From Pyropia yezoensis (lineage: Eukaryota > Rhodophyta > Bangiophyceae > Bangiales > Bangiaceae), in NCBI GenBank assembly GCA_009829735.1, contig CM020618.1, positions 25,641,122 through 25,705,121 on the forward strand: 64,000 bases of DNA, given 5' to 3'. Of this stretch, positions 10,899-19,675 are shown in pieces. Position 1 is the first letter of the stretch. Every line of letters starts with the position of its first letter. The notes under the pieces were generated by a model. It was given only the letters and a program-made list of their open reading frames with translations, made no database searches and was not told the DNA's origin. The translations under genes were made by a program, and so were the position numbers.

Positions 10899-11354
10899 CA
10901 ACCCAACCGACACCGACTTCGGCTGTTGGGGGGTGAGGCTTATACCTACTAAGTAGGGTGTGACATGGTTACGGCAGACTTAGGTTTCTAAGTCGAACCA
11001 AGCTTAGGTAACTAAGTAGAGCTAAGCTTAGGTAACTAAGTAAAAACCTGAACCTTAATAAGTTAACTTAAAGGTAAAGGCTAACTCCGATAATATCGAA
11101 GTAACTAGGGAGCTTACACGGGAGGATGACCTCCCCAAGCCAAGACACAAAGTGAGGGAGGATAACCTCCCCAAGCATGAACCAACCGGAAGAAGTTGGG
11201 CGGGAGGCAAGGCACCACTGAGCCAGAAGGGGTACTCCCCAGGGCAGCAAACAGAGGCAAGCAATGCCCCCAGCGGGGGATGAGTTTATACTCACTACTA
11301 CCCGGCTACCATAAGGGTTGCCGGGGCCCTCTCCCGCACAAACAATAGCACTCC
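10899..11354. other. Hairpin-rich zone between pol and antisense frame (copy B)
   Basis: Second copy of the 953-1408 zone, with the same palindromes: GGGAGG-N4-CCTCCC at 11120-11135 and 11156-11171, and CAGTGGG...CCCACTG just beyond the 3' end of the antisense frame. No coding frame is supported. Conservation between the copies is too recent to prove function. Confidence 0.6.
10979..11050. repeat. 24-bp tandem repeat, three units (copy B)
   Basis: The same three-unit 24-bp repeat as at 1033-1104, with CTTAG/CTAAG hairpin arms in each unit. Confidence 0.85.
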
Positions 11355-13801
11355 TCAGTGGGTAGACCCACTGCCCGAGGGAGGCCACTCACGCGTAAGC
11401 GCGTAGACCTCCGTGCTCCACCGGTCGGCAACGTCACGACGGTCGACCACCCGAGTTACCTCGGTGCATAGCTGGACGAGGGTGCTGCGGCCAGCCTCCA
11501 CGTCCTCCAGAGCTTTCTGGAGGCGGTCCAGCACGCCACCGAAGCAACGCGCTGACCCAACCAGCGCAGCACCTGGGGGGATATCCCCCCAGCTAACAGA
11601 GAGACTCCCACGCATTGCGCGGGTAACAAGGGCGTCAACGCCTTCATACCAGAGACGGGGACCCCCGTCAGGTAGGACAGGGGCGGGAGGTGACACTGGC
11701 GCAGCCAGAGGAGCCACAGGAGCCGACACGGCTACCACCGGAGCCGGTGGCACCTGATACGAGGCCCGGTAGGACCCTACCGAAGGGGCTCCACCGTAAC
11801 CACGGCGGTACTCCGCCCGACGACGGGACACCTCACGCTCCCCACCCACAGAGCCCCACTCTCGGGGACGACGGCCAACCGCCGCCGGCATCGGGTTACC
11901 GAACCACGGAGCAAGGACCTGAAGAGGGTCATGGATAATCATGGGAATACCCAGGTCAGGAACGGCCTCGGTGGACGCCCACCCATGGCAACTAGGCTCA
12001 CCCGGCTGAGTACGCCGGACACGCAACGAGTGACGAGGCAAGGGGGAAGCCCCAGCCTGCGGGTCCCGGTACGGGGGAAGGGCCAACACCCCAGCCCAGT
12101 TCACGGCATCGTGAACAGCCAGCAGGGCTTCGAACTCCCGGGCCAACCCGGTCTTGGCAGCTATCAGATCCACGCCCAACTGCGCGATGTGCCGACGGAC
12201 ACCCGTCGGAAGATGAAACAGACGACCCTGCCGGCGGACAGACAGCAAGAAGGATGAAGCCTGCCCGAGGGTAACCTCAAGGGTGAAGGTACCCTGCAAC
12301 GGGTGGACCGGTCGCGAGGCCAACACACTCCCGAAGTAGCGAAGACAGGAGCCGGTGTCAAACCGGAAAGCAGGGGCGGGTTCCCACCCCTCCTGCCATA
12401 GCGGCGGGCGCACGGGAGTGTATACCGGAGCACGACCGTTGCCGGTCTGCAACGCACACGTTATATCCGTGCGGAACGCATCCGCCATGACACCATGGTT
12501 ACGTCGCCAACTCGACGCCGACTTCAACCCCGCCATGGGCGGGTAGGGAGCCGTCAACGACAGATACGGGGGTACCCCCGGGTAGTAGTCAAAGTCGGGA
12601 TACCGACCGGTACGGCTCACCGTCTCCCCAAACGCAACCGGCTCCGCCGCCGCCGCAATCCCCGAGCACTAGCCGGGTAGTCAATCTCCCGCGGCAACGC
12701 GGGGGCAATCAGGTCGCAGACCCCGAAGTTGGGGTCGAGGTAGACCTCACCCCGTCCCACCCGGGTGCGCCAGAGCTGCGCATGCCGGTCGTCCGGCTGA
12801 CTCAGGATCCAATGGTGTTCCACCCGGACCGCGTTCGGCTGGTTGACCAGCCGCACCAACTCCCGCTCCCAGCTCGGGTCCACCTTGACGCGCCGGGAGG
12901 ATTCTCCACGGGGATGCACCAGGTGGAAGTCCACCCGCATACGCCCATCGGACTCCATCGACTCTTGCACCGTGAGGCCTCGAACCCGAGCCACCAAGTC
13001 GGACACCGACATGGCGGGTTGACCCGCCGCCACGGCGACGCCGCCACCCAACGGGGCAACCCGGGCAGGACCAGGAAGAATCGGGGGCGCCGGGGGACGC
13101 ACCACAGGCAGAGGGGCCGACGTCGGAGATGGACGAGGCCGAGGAGGAAGAAGAAGGGCGGGCGCCCGCCCGGAGTAACTCCCGGTGTCAACCGCCATGG
13201 GAGAAGGAGCGTCTTGACCGCTCGACGCCCGCGGCACCGCAGGTACGGCACCGGCGCCGGCACCACCCGTCGGCGTAGCCCCCGCCTCGGAAGGGGAAGG
13301 CACTTGGACAGCCTCCGGAGCCGGAGCCCCGGCCGTGCGGACACCCGCACCGTCTTGACCCGCCGCACCGGGTGTCGCACCGCCACCACCACCCGCGTCA
13401 ACGTCGGGACCGCCTCGAGGAGTCACCGCCCGGACACCCGGACCACCTTGACCAGCCGGAGTCGGCTGCGGGTCGCCACCTCCGCCGCAGGGCGGACCAT
13501 CTTGAGGTAGCTGCGGTGAGCCGGCACCGGCACCAGGCTCCATCCGGGCAGCCGGCAGAGAGGGGGTAGAAGCCGCCACGCGCGGTTGACCGCCGGGTTG
13601 ACCTCCGGCCGACGGCACCGTCGTGCCGCTGCACACGGATGACAGTCCTCCGGCCGACAGACGGACGGACACCGCAGGCTCGTCGTCGTCAGACGAGCTC
13701 ACCCCGTAACGCGCGGCGTCGGGACCGACAGGCGCGTCGTCCTCCATCTCCTCCCCGATCAGGAGGTCTTCCTCCTCTTCAAGCACCTGGGGATAGGACA
13801 T
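11355..13801 (-). CDS. Antisense accessory frame of element 1 (copy B), unknown function
   Basis: The counterpart of 1409-3857 and the better copy to study. The likely start is the Met at 13801-13799, followed by an acidic head (EEEEDLLIGEEMEDD and SSSDDDE), a long Pro/Gly/Ala-rich linker and an ordered C-terminal half. That half has motifs such as RMRVDFHLVHPRGE, YFGSVLASRPVHPLQGTF, LAVHDAVNWAGVLALPP and LVTRAMRGSLSVSWGD. It ends near 11355, next to the hairpin zone. Predicted length is about 815 residues. Composition and the spread of Trp, Phe and Tyr look protein-like rather than like a simple GC-rich shadow, and nothing on the plus strand here is a coherent gene. I assign no family. It is part of a retroelement; about one or two breaks are present. 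A role in element control or assembly would be pure speculation. Confidence 0.6.
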
Positions 13802-14386
13802 GATAACGGGTGCGGAGTCCCCCGCGCCCACAAGCCGTCGACGGCTACAACCCGGTACAGTGGGATAACCGGGACGAGCCAGGGAAGCGCGGACACCCGC
13901 GCTTATGACCACAAACGGCCACGAGAAGCGCCGCAGGCACGCGGGTCGACCCGCGCCCCACGGGGCTACGACCGCGCTCCACCCAGGCACCTGGGCGGGA
14001 CGGGGCCACACCCACACACGGGGTAAGTAAGGGGGGTCACCCCCAACCGCCCCCACGCAACGCGGGCAGCCCCCGCCCCCCACTCAATCGTCCACACGAG
14101 AGGGGCCCCCCTACCACCAGGCACCTGGTGGCGGATCCGCTTGCACCACCCCTCGGAAAGGGGGGGCGTGAACAGCAACCCGCATCGGGAATTTAACGGT
14201 CCGGAAAACGGATCGTGTGTGTACCACACAAAGGGGGGCACCCCCCTCGGACGACCTCGAAAAGGGGTGTCTGTCGCGACGGGGCGCAAAGCCCCACCCG
14301 ACGGGTAAACAGTCACGCGACCCACTTACATTCGGTAACCCGAATGCAACTCGACCCGAGGACGGGCCGAATCTAAGGGGGGGATA
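13802..14386 (+). other. Region between antisense frame and 3' LTR, ending in a purine tract
   Basis: No coding frame is supported. The first 300 bases match copy A; the rest faces the gap there. Just before the LTR lies a short G-rich purine tract (AAGGGGGGGATA, 14375-14386), the expected place for the polypurine tract that primes plus-strand DNA synthesis. The upstream 500 bases should contain the promoter of the antisense frame, but no clear TATA-like element is seen. Confidence 0.5.
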
Positions 14387-14749
14387 TGTAGCAATATGGT
14401 TGTCCGTATTGTGACCCTAATATTAGGGGGGCTACTTCTAATCCTTAACTTCCAATTTGAGAGTCCGAGCTGGTCACGGTATCTATAAGTTACGTATGAC
14501 CAGAGGGACTTGCATCTTGGGGTGGAGGGTAGTTAGTAGTGTCTCCGAGGGTTTATAACGAGGGGGCCGGTGGCGAATCCACCGCCGGCCAAGGTAGAAC
14601 AACAAACCCCTCCCATTTGGGCTCCCATCTTGGTCCCGTGGCTTGCGCTCCAAGGACAGCAACCTTGGCCTCCCGGTGACGTTGGTGCCGATCCCCCTTG
14701 GTGAGTGTTCCCTGAGAGTGGACGTGCGACGGATTCCTATTGTGCTACA
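14387..14749 (+). repeat. 3' LTR of element 1 (363 bp)
   Basis: The start is TGTAGCAATA right after the purine tract, and the end is TATTGTGCTACA; the two ends are imperfect inverted repeats of each other, with the canonical TG...CA borders. A TATA-like CTATAAG lies at 14483-14489 and a second TTTATAA at 14552-14558, either of which could be the LTR promoter. The partner LTR must lie in the gap at 4162-4661, so identity between the two LTRs (the usual age measure) cannot be read. The borders are called from motif and position, not from a visible second copy. Confidence 0.65.
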
Positions 14750-14847
14750 CTGTCCATGGTACGTAATGTCACGAACTGGGGCGTGGGTCTCTTGAACCCA
14801 AACACTTGACCCGACCCGTTCTACTCCATTTCCTTCTCGAGGGGGCC

Positions 14848-15831
14848 CTAAAGGATCGTCAAGGGGCCCACAGGATTAACGGCCATTAACGGGGATGAGT
14901 CCAACGATCGATTGGGCCTCGGTTCAGTGGGTTTGCGGACGGTTCCAGAGGGGCCAGCCTTGGTCACAGAGGACCTTCGGGCCATCTTGATAACCTCGGT
15001 AGCCGGTTTGTTCTTGCCCGCAGTAAACGTTACCAGCTGCTGGTACGTACGATCAGGGATATTGTAAACAAATGCGTCCGTACGTAGGTACTCGAAAAGC
15101 CCTTGAATCAGCTGCTGTTTCATGGTACCTTCGGTGTGGATGCTACCGCATAGTTCCGTCAGACCCCGTAAGCGCACCGCAAAGGCCTCGATCCCCTCAT
15201 CTGGTTCCTTGGCGGCCCGACTGAACTTGTCCTGCGCCAGTGCCAACGCATGGGGTTCAGCGTACGTTTCAAGGAACCAGTTAACAGCCTCGGGGTAACT
15301 CGTCATCGAAACGCCACCTGACGCGCTTGAGGAGTCCGGAAGGGCCCGAGTGTACCGAAGTTCCGCGTCCCCAGACAGGAGATGAGGGATCGCGTCTGTA
15401 AGACGCCGGTGACGGCGGAAACGAGAGCGATCGGAGCGACTGGCATCACGGGATCCACCCTGGCAAGCAGGACTCTGGCACAGGGCCTCGGAAACAGTAG
15501 CCAAGATCTCATCTCGAAACGTTTTCTGTGCGGACACAATGTCCGGGGACCCAGTAACAGTAGCCAAATGTGGAACTCGGGTCCCTGACTCGGAACCCGT
15601 GTCCCCACGTAAATTCTGACTCAATGTAGCCCGGATCCCACCCGGGGGCGCTGTCCCCCGACGAGGAATCCCTGTCGGCCTGCCTCCGCCACGGTTAGTC
15701 GGACCCGAGGGACCGCCGCGGCCACGGCCAGCGGGAGTAACAATCGAAACGTCCGCCGGCGCACCACGGCCCCGACCGGCCGAAGGGACACGGTCCGTCA
15801 TGTTGGCCGTGCGGCACTCGACCTGAAGCAA
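14848..15831 (-). CDS. gag: Gag fragment, element 2
   Basis: A 327-residue minus-strand frame. The first 100 residues are Gly/Arg/Pro-rich (GRGRGGPSGPTNRGGG). A capsid-like core follows: ELRYTRALPDSS, then MTSYPEAVNWFLETYAEP, FAVRLRGLTELCGSI, and QQLIQGLFEYLRTDAF. The same positions in the gag of element 4 read ASYPEAVNWLLFNYAD and IFSEGLPEYLQMDA, so homology is clear by eye. No zinc knuckle is reached before the frame ends, so this is a partial gag. A second candidate start is the Met at 15801 (MTDRVPSAGRG), after which the Gly/Arg-rich head begins; I cannot decide between the two. Confidence 0.8.
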   Translation of the reverse strand: MLQVECRTANMTDRVPSAGRGRGAPADVSIVTPAGRGRGGPSGPTNRGGGRPTGIPRRGTAPPGGIRATLSQNLRGDTGSESGTRVPHLATVTGSPDIVSAQKTFRDEILATVSEALCQSPACQGGSRDASRSDRSRFRRHRRLTDAIPHLLSGDAELRYTRALPDSSSASGGVSMTSYPEAVNWFLETYAEPHALALAQDKFSRAAKEPDEGIEAFAVRLRGLTELCGSIHTEGTMKQQLIQGLFEYLRTDAFVYNIPDRTYQQLVTFTAGKNKPATEVIKMARRSSVTKAGPSGTVRKPTEPRPNRSLDSSPLMAVNPVGPLTIL

Positions 15832-15920
15832 ACGATCTTGTTACCAGCAACGGGAACCAAGGAACCAAACGCCACCGAGAAAGAAGAGCGCTGTCCCGAT
15901 ACGAGAGAAAAGTAAAGCCC

Positions 15921-15935
15921 TGCCCTGCTGCTCCA
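15921..15935 (-). promoter_or_regulatory. Primer-binding site, element 2
   Basis: On the minus strand it reads TGGAGCAGCAGGGCA, just inside the LTR end. The first 13 bases match the primer-binding sites of elements 3 and 4. TGG is the complement of the tRNA CCA tail; the following A implies a U at the tRNA discriminator position. Confidence 0.75.
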
Positions 15936-16541
15936 CCTTATATGTAGCCTAATTTGACCCAGATTCCCGGACCCAGAAACCACAACCACACACACAGGGA
16001 CCACAGTGCAAAGCCCAGGAAGGAACAGGTAAGAGCCCTTGCTGATCCACTCGCCCGCCACGGTACGAGGCAAAGGTAAACAAGACAAAAGCCCGAGGGA
16101 GAAGGAACCCAAAGTACTGTTGATTTTACAAGATGGCCCCGGGGAGAACCCCGGAGCTACCCTCAAGAACCCCCCCCCCTGGCCCCCCCAGGGGCCCAGA
16201 GCGAGGCCCCCAGAGGGCGCCCCCAGCGGCCCAAGTGCCAGCAAGGCACCGGCCGCTCACCGGGCCATCGCACGAAAAGCAAGCGAAATTCCCCCACACA
16301 CAAATGTCAATCCCCAAAAAAAACCCAGTGGGAAAAAGGGGAAAGACACGAAATCACGCAAGGAAAACATATGCGAAAAATCAAACAAATATCCCGAAGG
16401 TCAGTATGCCCCAACCCGGCAAGTCCACCGCTCCGGGTGACCAATCAGGGCTCCGGGCGTGTCGCCACTGCCCCGGGCCACCGACGCAGGGATCCTCGGC
16501 CAGCGCGTGGTTCCACGGAACGCTGCCAGCCGGGTCCCAAG

Positions 16542-17811
16542 TCAGTCTCCCGGGTTCCAGCGGTCCCAGGCGCTCAGAACGCCACACTGGGGCGACGCCG
16601 CATAGCCATCAGACGGAGTAGGCCGTAATGCGGGCAGAGAAGGGGCACGCGGGAGGAGACGGCCGAAAAATAAGTGGGCCTCGAGGGCAGGGACCGACAG
16701 GGCGTTTTTGTAGCTCTTGATCAACGTCTTGATGGACATGCCGGCCCACTGAGCGACAGCATCCAACCCCATGCCGACCGTACGCAGGGCGATGCAGCCG
16801 CCGCTGCGGCACGAGTGGCTTGCGTAGACGGTGCCGACAGGCGCCGACACGTCCAGCAGCTGCATACCCGCGCGTAGCCAGCCGGACAGGATGGTGCCAA
16901 GATCTTGTGCAGCAGCAGCGAAGAGGCGGTCGCACGGCCGCTGATGGAGCGCATGGTCCGCGAGGGCGCGGTGCAGTAGGAGGACGGGCAGGTCGGGAAC
17001 TGGCTTAAAGGTGAAGGGGGGGATAAGAGTGCGCGATGCGCTCCCCGCCAGGACGCTTGGCGTCAGTTTTTGACCGCGGAATTTGGAACAACAGGCCGCC
17101 GTCGGCAGCCAGTTGGTCGTCGGCAGCCTCGAGGGCGAGCAAGTCTTTGGCGCGTCGGCGCATAAAAAAATGGGCGACGACTGCGGTCATGCGCAAGCGG
17201 AGGAGCCAGTCCGGGGCGGAGAAGGCCAGCTGGGCCAACCGCCAGACGACGGACACGGGCAGAGCTACGCGCTTCGGGTTTGAGCCGTGCTGGTCCAGCC
17301 ACGCGTTGGTGAACCCGTCTTACGCCTCGGCGACGATGTTCGTGGCACACGGGTTGGGGAAGCCGGCAGCGAGGTGGCGTTTTCGGATGGGAGACAGGTA
17401 CATGCGGGCGCTGGACGGCTGCACAGTCCCGCGCAGCCAGATCCAGGCGATGTACCGGCCGACGGTAGAGGGCGAAGCGGGAAGGGCGCGGTAAGCGCCG
17501 CGGGCGCGAAAGTCGCAAAAGCGCATCCAGCTAGCGCCGTAGCTGGCAGCCGTGGCGTCCCTCAAGGAGAGATTGCGCAGGTCGGCGAGGGCAGCGGCGG
17601 GAAGTCCCTCTCTGCCTGCGGTGTCAACAAGGACGGTGCGTTGGTCAGGAAGCCAGGCGGTGGCGGCGGCCTGCCGCCGCGGAGGAAGCGGAAAACGGCC
17701 GCCCGCCCGTGCGGGCGGGGGGTCGCCCGCTGGGAGCGGCCGGGCTCGAAGAGCCCAGCGCTGCGCGGAAGTTGGAAGATCTCGTCTGCGCGGGCAAAAG
17801 CCGCGGGCCAT
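16542..17811 (-). CDS. Tyrosine recombinase region of the DIRS-like element
   Basis: Homology starts with an N-terminal core-binding domain (about 17811-17320): SLRDATAASYGASWMRFCDFR and LPASPSTVGRYIAWIWLRG look like a SAM-like helical bundle. Next is a stretch with IPRSKTDAKRPGG near 17090, at the place of the beta-hairpin Lys region. Then comes the catalytic block with HSCRSGG (the H-x-x-R pair, about 16799-16817) and QWAGMSIKTLIKSYKNAL, whose Tyr codon at 16710-16712 is the expected nucleophile. The family integrates circular cDNA by strand exchange through a covalent 3'-phosphotyrosine. The region is decayed and treated as a fossil. All the hallmark residues I could look for are recognisable except the first catalytic Arg, which I could not place with confidence. 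Confidence 0.8.
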
Positions 17812-17996
17812 CAGTCTTGGTCCTGCCAGACCGGCAGGACCAAGGTCAGCGTACCGCGGTCCGTGGCGATCTTGTCGAGCACCAAGGGGATCTTGGCGAG
17901 GCGCGGGTTGGCGTACAGGTTCCCTGTCGACCAGTCCTGTCGGAGGGCGTCGATGCCGTCGCAGCCCGGGGAGGCGGGGAAGGAGAAAAGACGGGG

Positions 17997-19400
17997 TCAG
18001 TGGGTGTCAAGGGAGGTCGCGAACAGGTCGACCTCGTGAGGGCCGTAGCGCGCTGTGAGACGGGAGAGCATGGAGGGAGACAAGCGCCAGTCGGTCCGGT
18101 CGCGGTTCCGGCTGAGCTTGTCCGCCCACCAGTTGGCGAGGGACGACAGCCATCTCTCGCGGAGGGTGAGGCCCAACGCGCGACAGAGCGCGTAGAGTCG
18201 GCGCAGAGCGGCGTTCAAGGCCGGCGAGCGGGAGGCGAACGAGTTGATGCAATACAGGGCGATTTTTTTGTCGATGTTCAAGTCGACCACCCCGTTCGTA
18301 ATGGCGTAGTGGCGGCGCAGCGCCAGGAGGGACTGCGTCACCGCTTCGACCTCCTTGATGTTGATGTGGGACGGGCGTCGAACCGCGGCGAAGAAGCCGG
18401 ACGCGGGCACCGTGTTGTTCCAGTGGCCCCTCCAACCGGACGAAGAGGCGTCCCTCGTGAGGAGACCGAGGGGGGTAGGCCACAGCGCGCGACCGACGTG
18501 GGGGGAGAAAGCAAGGTTGCGCCACCACCCGAGGTCGCGCAAGGCGCCATGCGCCAGCTTCACAGAGCGGGCGTGCAGGTGGCCACGCGGGGGGGCATAA
18601 AGCCGCTGCAGGAAGAGGCGACCGGCCGGGATGGCCGGACTGCACGACACGGGCTTGCCGGTGAAGCGTTGGAGATCCTTGAGGGAGACTCGCCGCGAGG
18701 AGGCGCAGGCGGTCGTGGACAGCGCGAAGGCTGCGGCTGTCAGGGTGGTGAACCGTGTCGCGGACAAGAGGATGAGCCGCCGTTTGGTGTCGAGGATGTA
18801 GCCGAGCAATGGCAGCGCCGTCGTGCCGACGACGGCGCCCTTGGACGGGTGCACCATCAGGCCGAGCCTTGAGAAGAGGGTGACCACCCAGCGACGTATG
18901 GACGTCGCCTGGGCCGCCGACGTCGGCCCCGAACCGGGCGGACGGCCCCCGAAGTCGTCCATGTACGCCATAACACTGAGGCCCGCGCGTCGGAGAGCGC
19001 CGACGACCGGGCGGAGCACCTTGGTAAAGGCGAACGGACAGAGCTTCATGCCGACGGGCAACACCAGCGGGAAGAAGAAGCGGTCGCCGACGCAGAAGCA
19101 GAGGCGCCGCTGGTCCGCGGGGCATAGAGGGATGTGCATGAAGGCGTCCGAAATGTCCCAGCTGATGAGGTGGTCGCCAGGCAGGAGCTGCGACGCAAAG
19201 CGGGGCAAGTTGTCGTAGGTGAAAAAGCGTTCCTCCATATAGTCGTTCTTGTCCGAGAAGTCGACTACCAGACGGTCCTTGGGGTGGTGGACAACGAAGA
19301 AGGGGCTGATGTTCTTGGCTCGGGCTGCGTCGGCGGGGCTGAGCTCGAGGACGAAGCCGTTCGTGACCCACGTGTCGGCCGTCTTGTGGCCAAAGGCCAA
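17997..19400 (-). CDS. Reverse transcriptase and RNase H of the DIRS-like element
   Basis: An open stretch of 467 codons. RT: WVTNGFVLEL, KDRLVVDFSDKNDYM, then HLISWDISDAFMHIPL with a catalytic Asp, and the active-site motif YMDD at 18966-18955 in MAYMDDFGGRPP. RNase H: LLTRDASSSGWRGHW with the first Asp, INIKEVEAVTQSLL with the Glu, LNIDKKIALYCIN with the next Asp, and ADKLSR near the end. The compact GW-rich RNase H and the closing WADKLSRNRDRTDWRLS are typical of DIRS and related YR elements. Upstream, in an adjoining stretch near 19480-19540, HEWIAVGAPTWLLRFLKFGY looks like the usual N-terminal extension of a DIRS RT, so the Met at 19400 is probably not the real start. Confidence 0.88.
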   Translation of the reverse strand: MAFGHKTADTWVTNGFVLELSPADAARAKNISPFFVVHHPKDRLVVDFSDKNDYMEERFFTYDNLPRFASQLLPGDHLISWDISDAFMHIPLCPADQRRLCFCVGDRFFFPLVLPVGMKLCPFAFTKVLRPVVGALRRAGLSVMAYMDDFGGRPPGSGPTSAAQATSIRRWVVTLFSRLGLMVHPSKGAVVGTTALPLLGYILDTKRRLILLSATRFTTLTAAAFALSTTACASSRRVSLKDLQRFTGKPVSCSPAIPAGRLFLQRLYAPPRGHLHARSVKLAHGALRDLGWWRNLAFSPHVGRALWPTPLGLLTRDASSSGWRGHWNNTVPASGFFAAVRRPSHINIKEVEAVTQSLLALRRHYAITNGVVDLNIDKKIALYCINSFASRSPALNAALRRLYALCRALGLTLRERWLSSLANWWADKLSRNRDRTDWRLSPSMLSRLTARYGPHEVDLFATSLDTH

Positions 19401-19675
19401 GTCGGCCGACGGTTGAGGGTAGGGGCGGCGGCGACGCAGCGGCGGCGGCGTGCGCCCCGGGAATGTTGTACCCGAACTTGAGGAAGCGAAGCAGCCAAGT
19501 GGGAGCGCCCACGGCTATCCACTCGTGCAACGCGGCGCGGACACGGGTCGCGTGGGCCGTGGGCGCCGTTCGGGCGGCTTCGGCCGCCAAACGCCGCTGG
19601 GTCGCCAGCCGGGCCGGCTTGGGCGGCCGCCGGCGGCTGGTGCGTGCCGGGTTCGTCGCCGTACCACCCAGCACG

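Larger units (their letters stand above)
4662..14749 (+). mobile_element. Ty3/gypsy chromovirus-like element 1, copy B
   Basis: A nearly complete gypsy element: gag (about 4740-6875), protease (about 6980-7340), pol with RT, RNase H, integrase and chromodomain-like tail (7419-10898), a hairpin zone, an antisense frame (11355-13801), a purine tract and a 363-bp 3' LTR (14387-14749). The domain order RT-RNase H-integrase places it in Ty3/gypsy rather than Ty1/copia, and the C-terminal TWE motif fits a chromovirus. Its 5' LTR and primer-binding site are in the preceding gap. The element is very young judged by copy A, but it is not whole: I count about three to five breaks. No target-site duplication can be tested, because the 5' flank is another copy of the same element. 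Confidence 0.85.
14848..16541 (-). mobile_element. Ty3/gypsy element 2, 5' part only (minus strand)
   Basis: The remnant holds a gag gene (14848-15831), a short leader, a primer-binding site (15921-15935) and the inner end of an LTR that starts (on the plus strand) with TGTAGCC at 15943. The outer LTR edge is not resolved, because I find no matching GGCTACA before the DIRS-like element begins near 16542. No pol is present. The element is cut off near the LTR of element 1, so insertion of element 1 into element 2 is one possible explanation. Region 15943-16541 is otherwise without genes; it includes C-rich runs near 16165 and an A-rich patch at 16290-16400. Confidence 0.7.

Noticed and set aside
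17287-18872. Plus-strand frames (250 and 387 codons) opposite the tyrosine recombinase and RT
   Set aside because: Gly/Arg-rich shadow frames on the opposite strand of clear RT and YR homology; no motif of their own.
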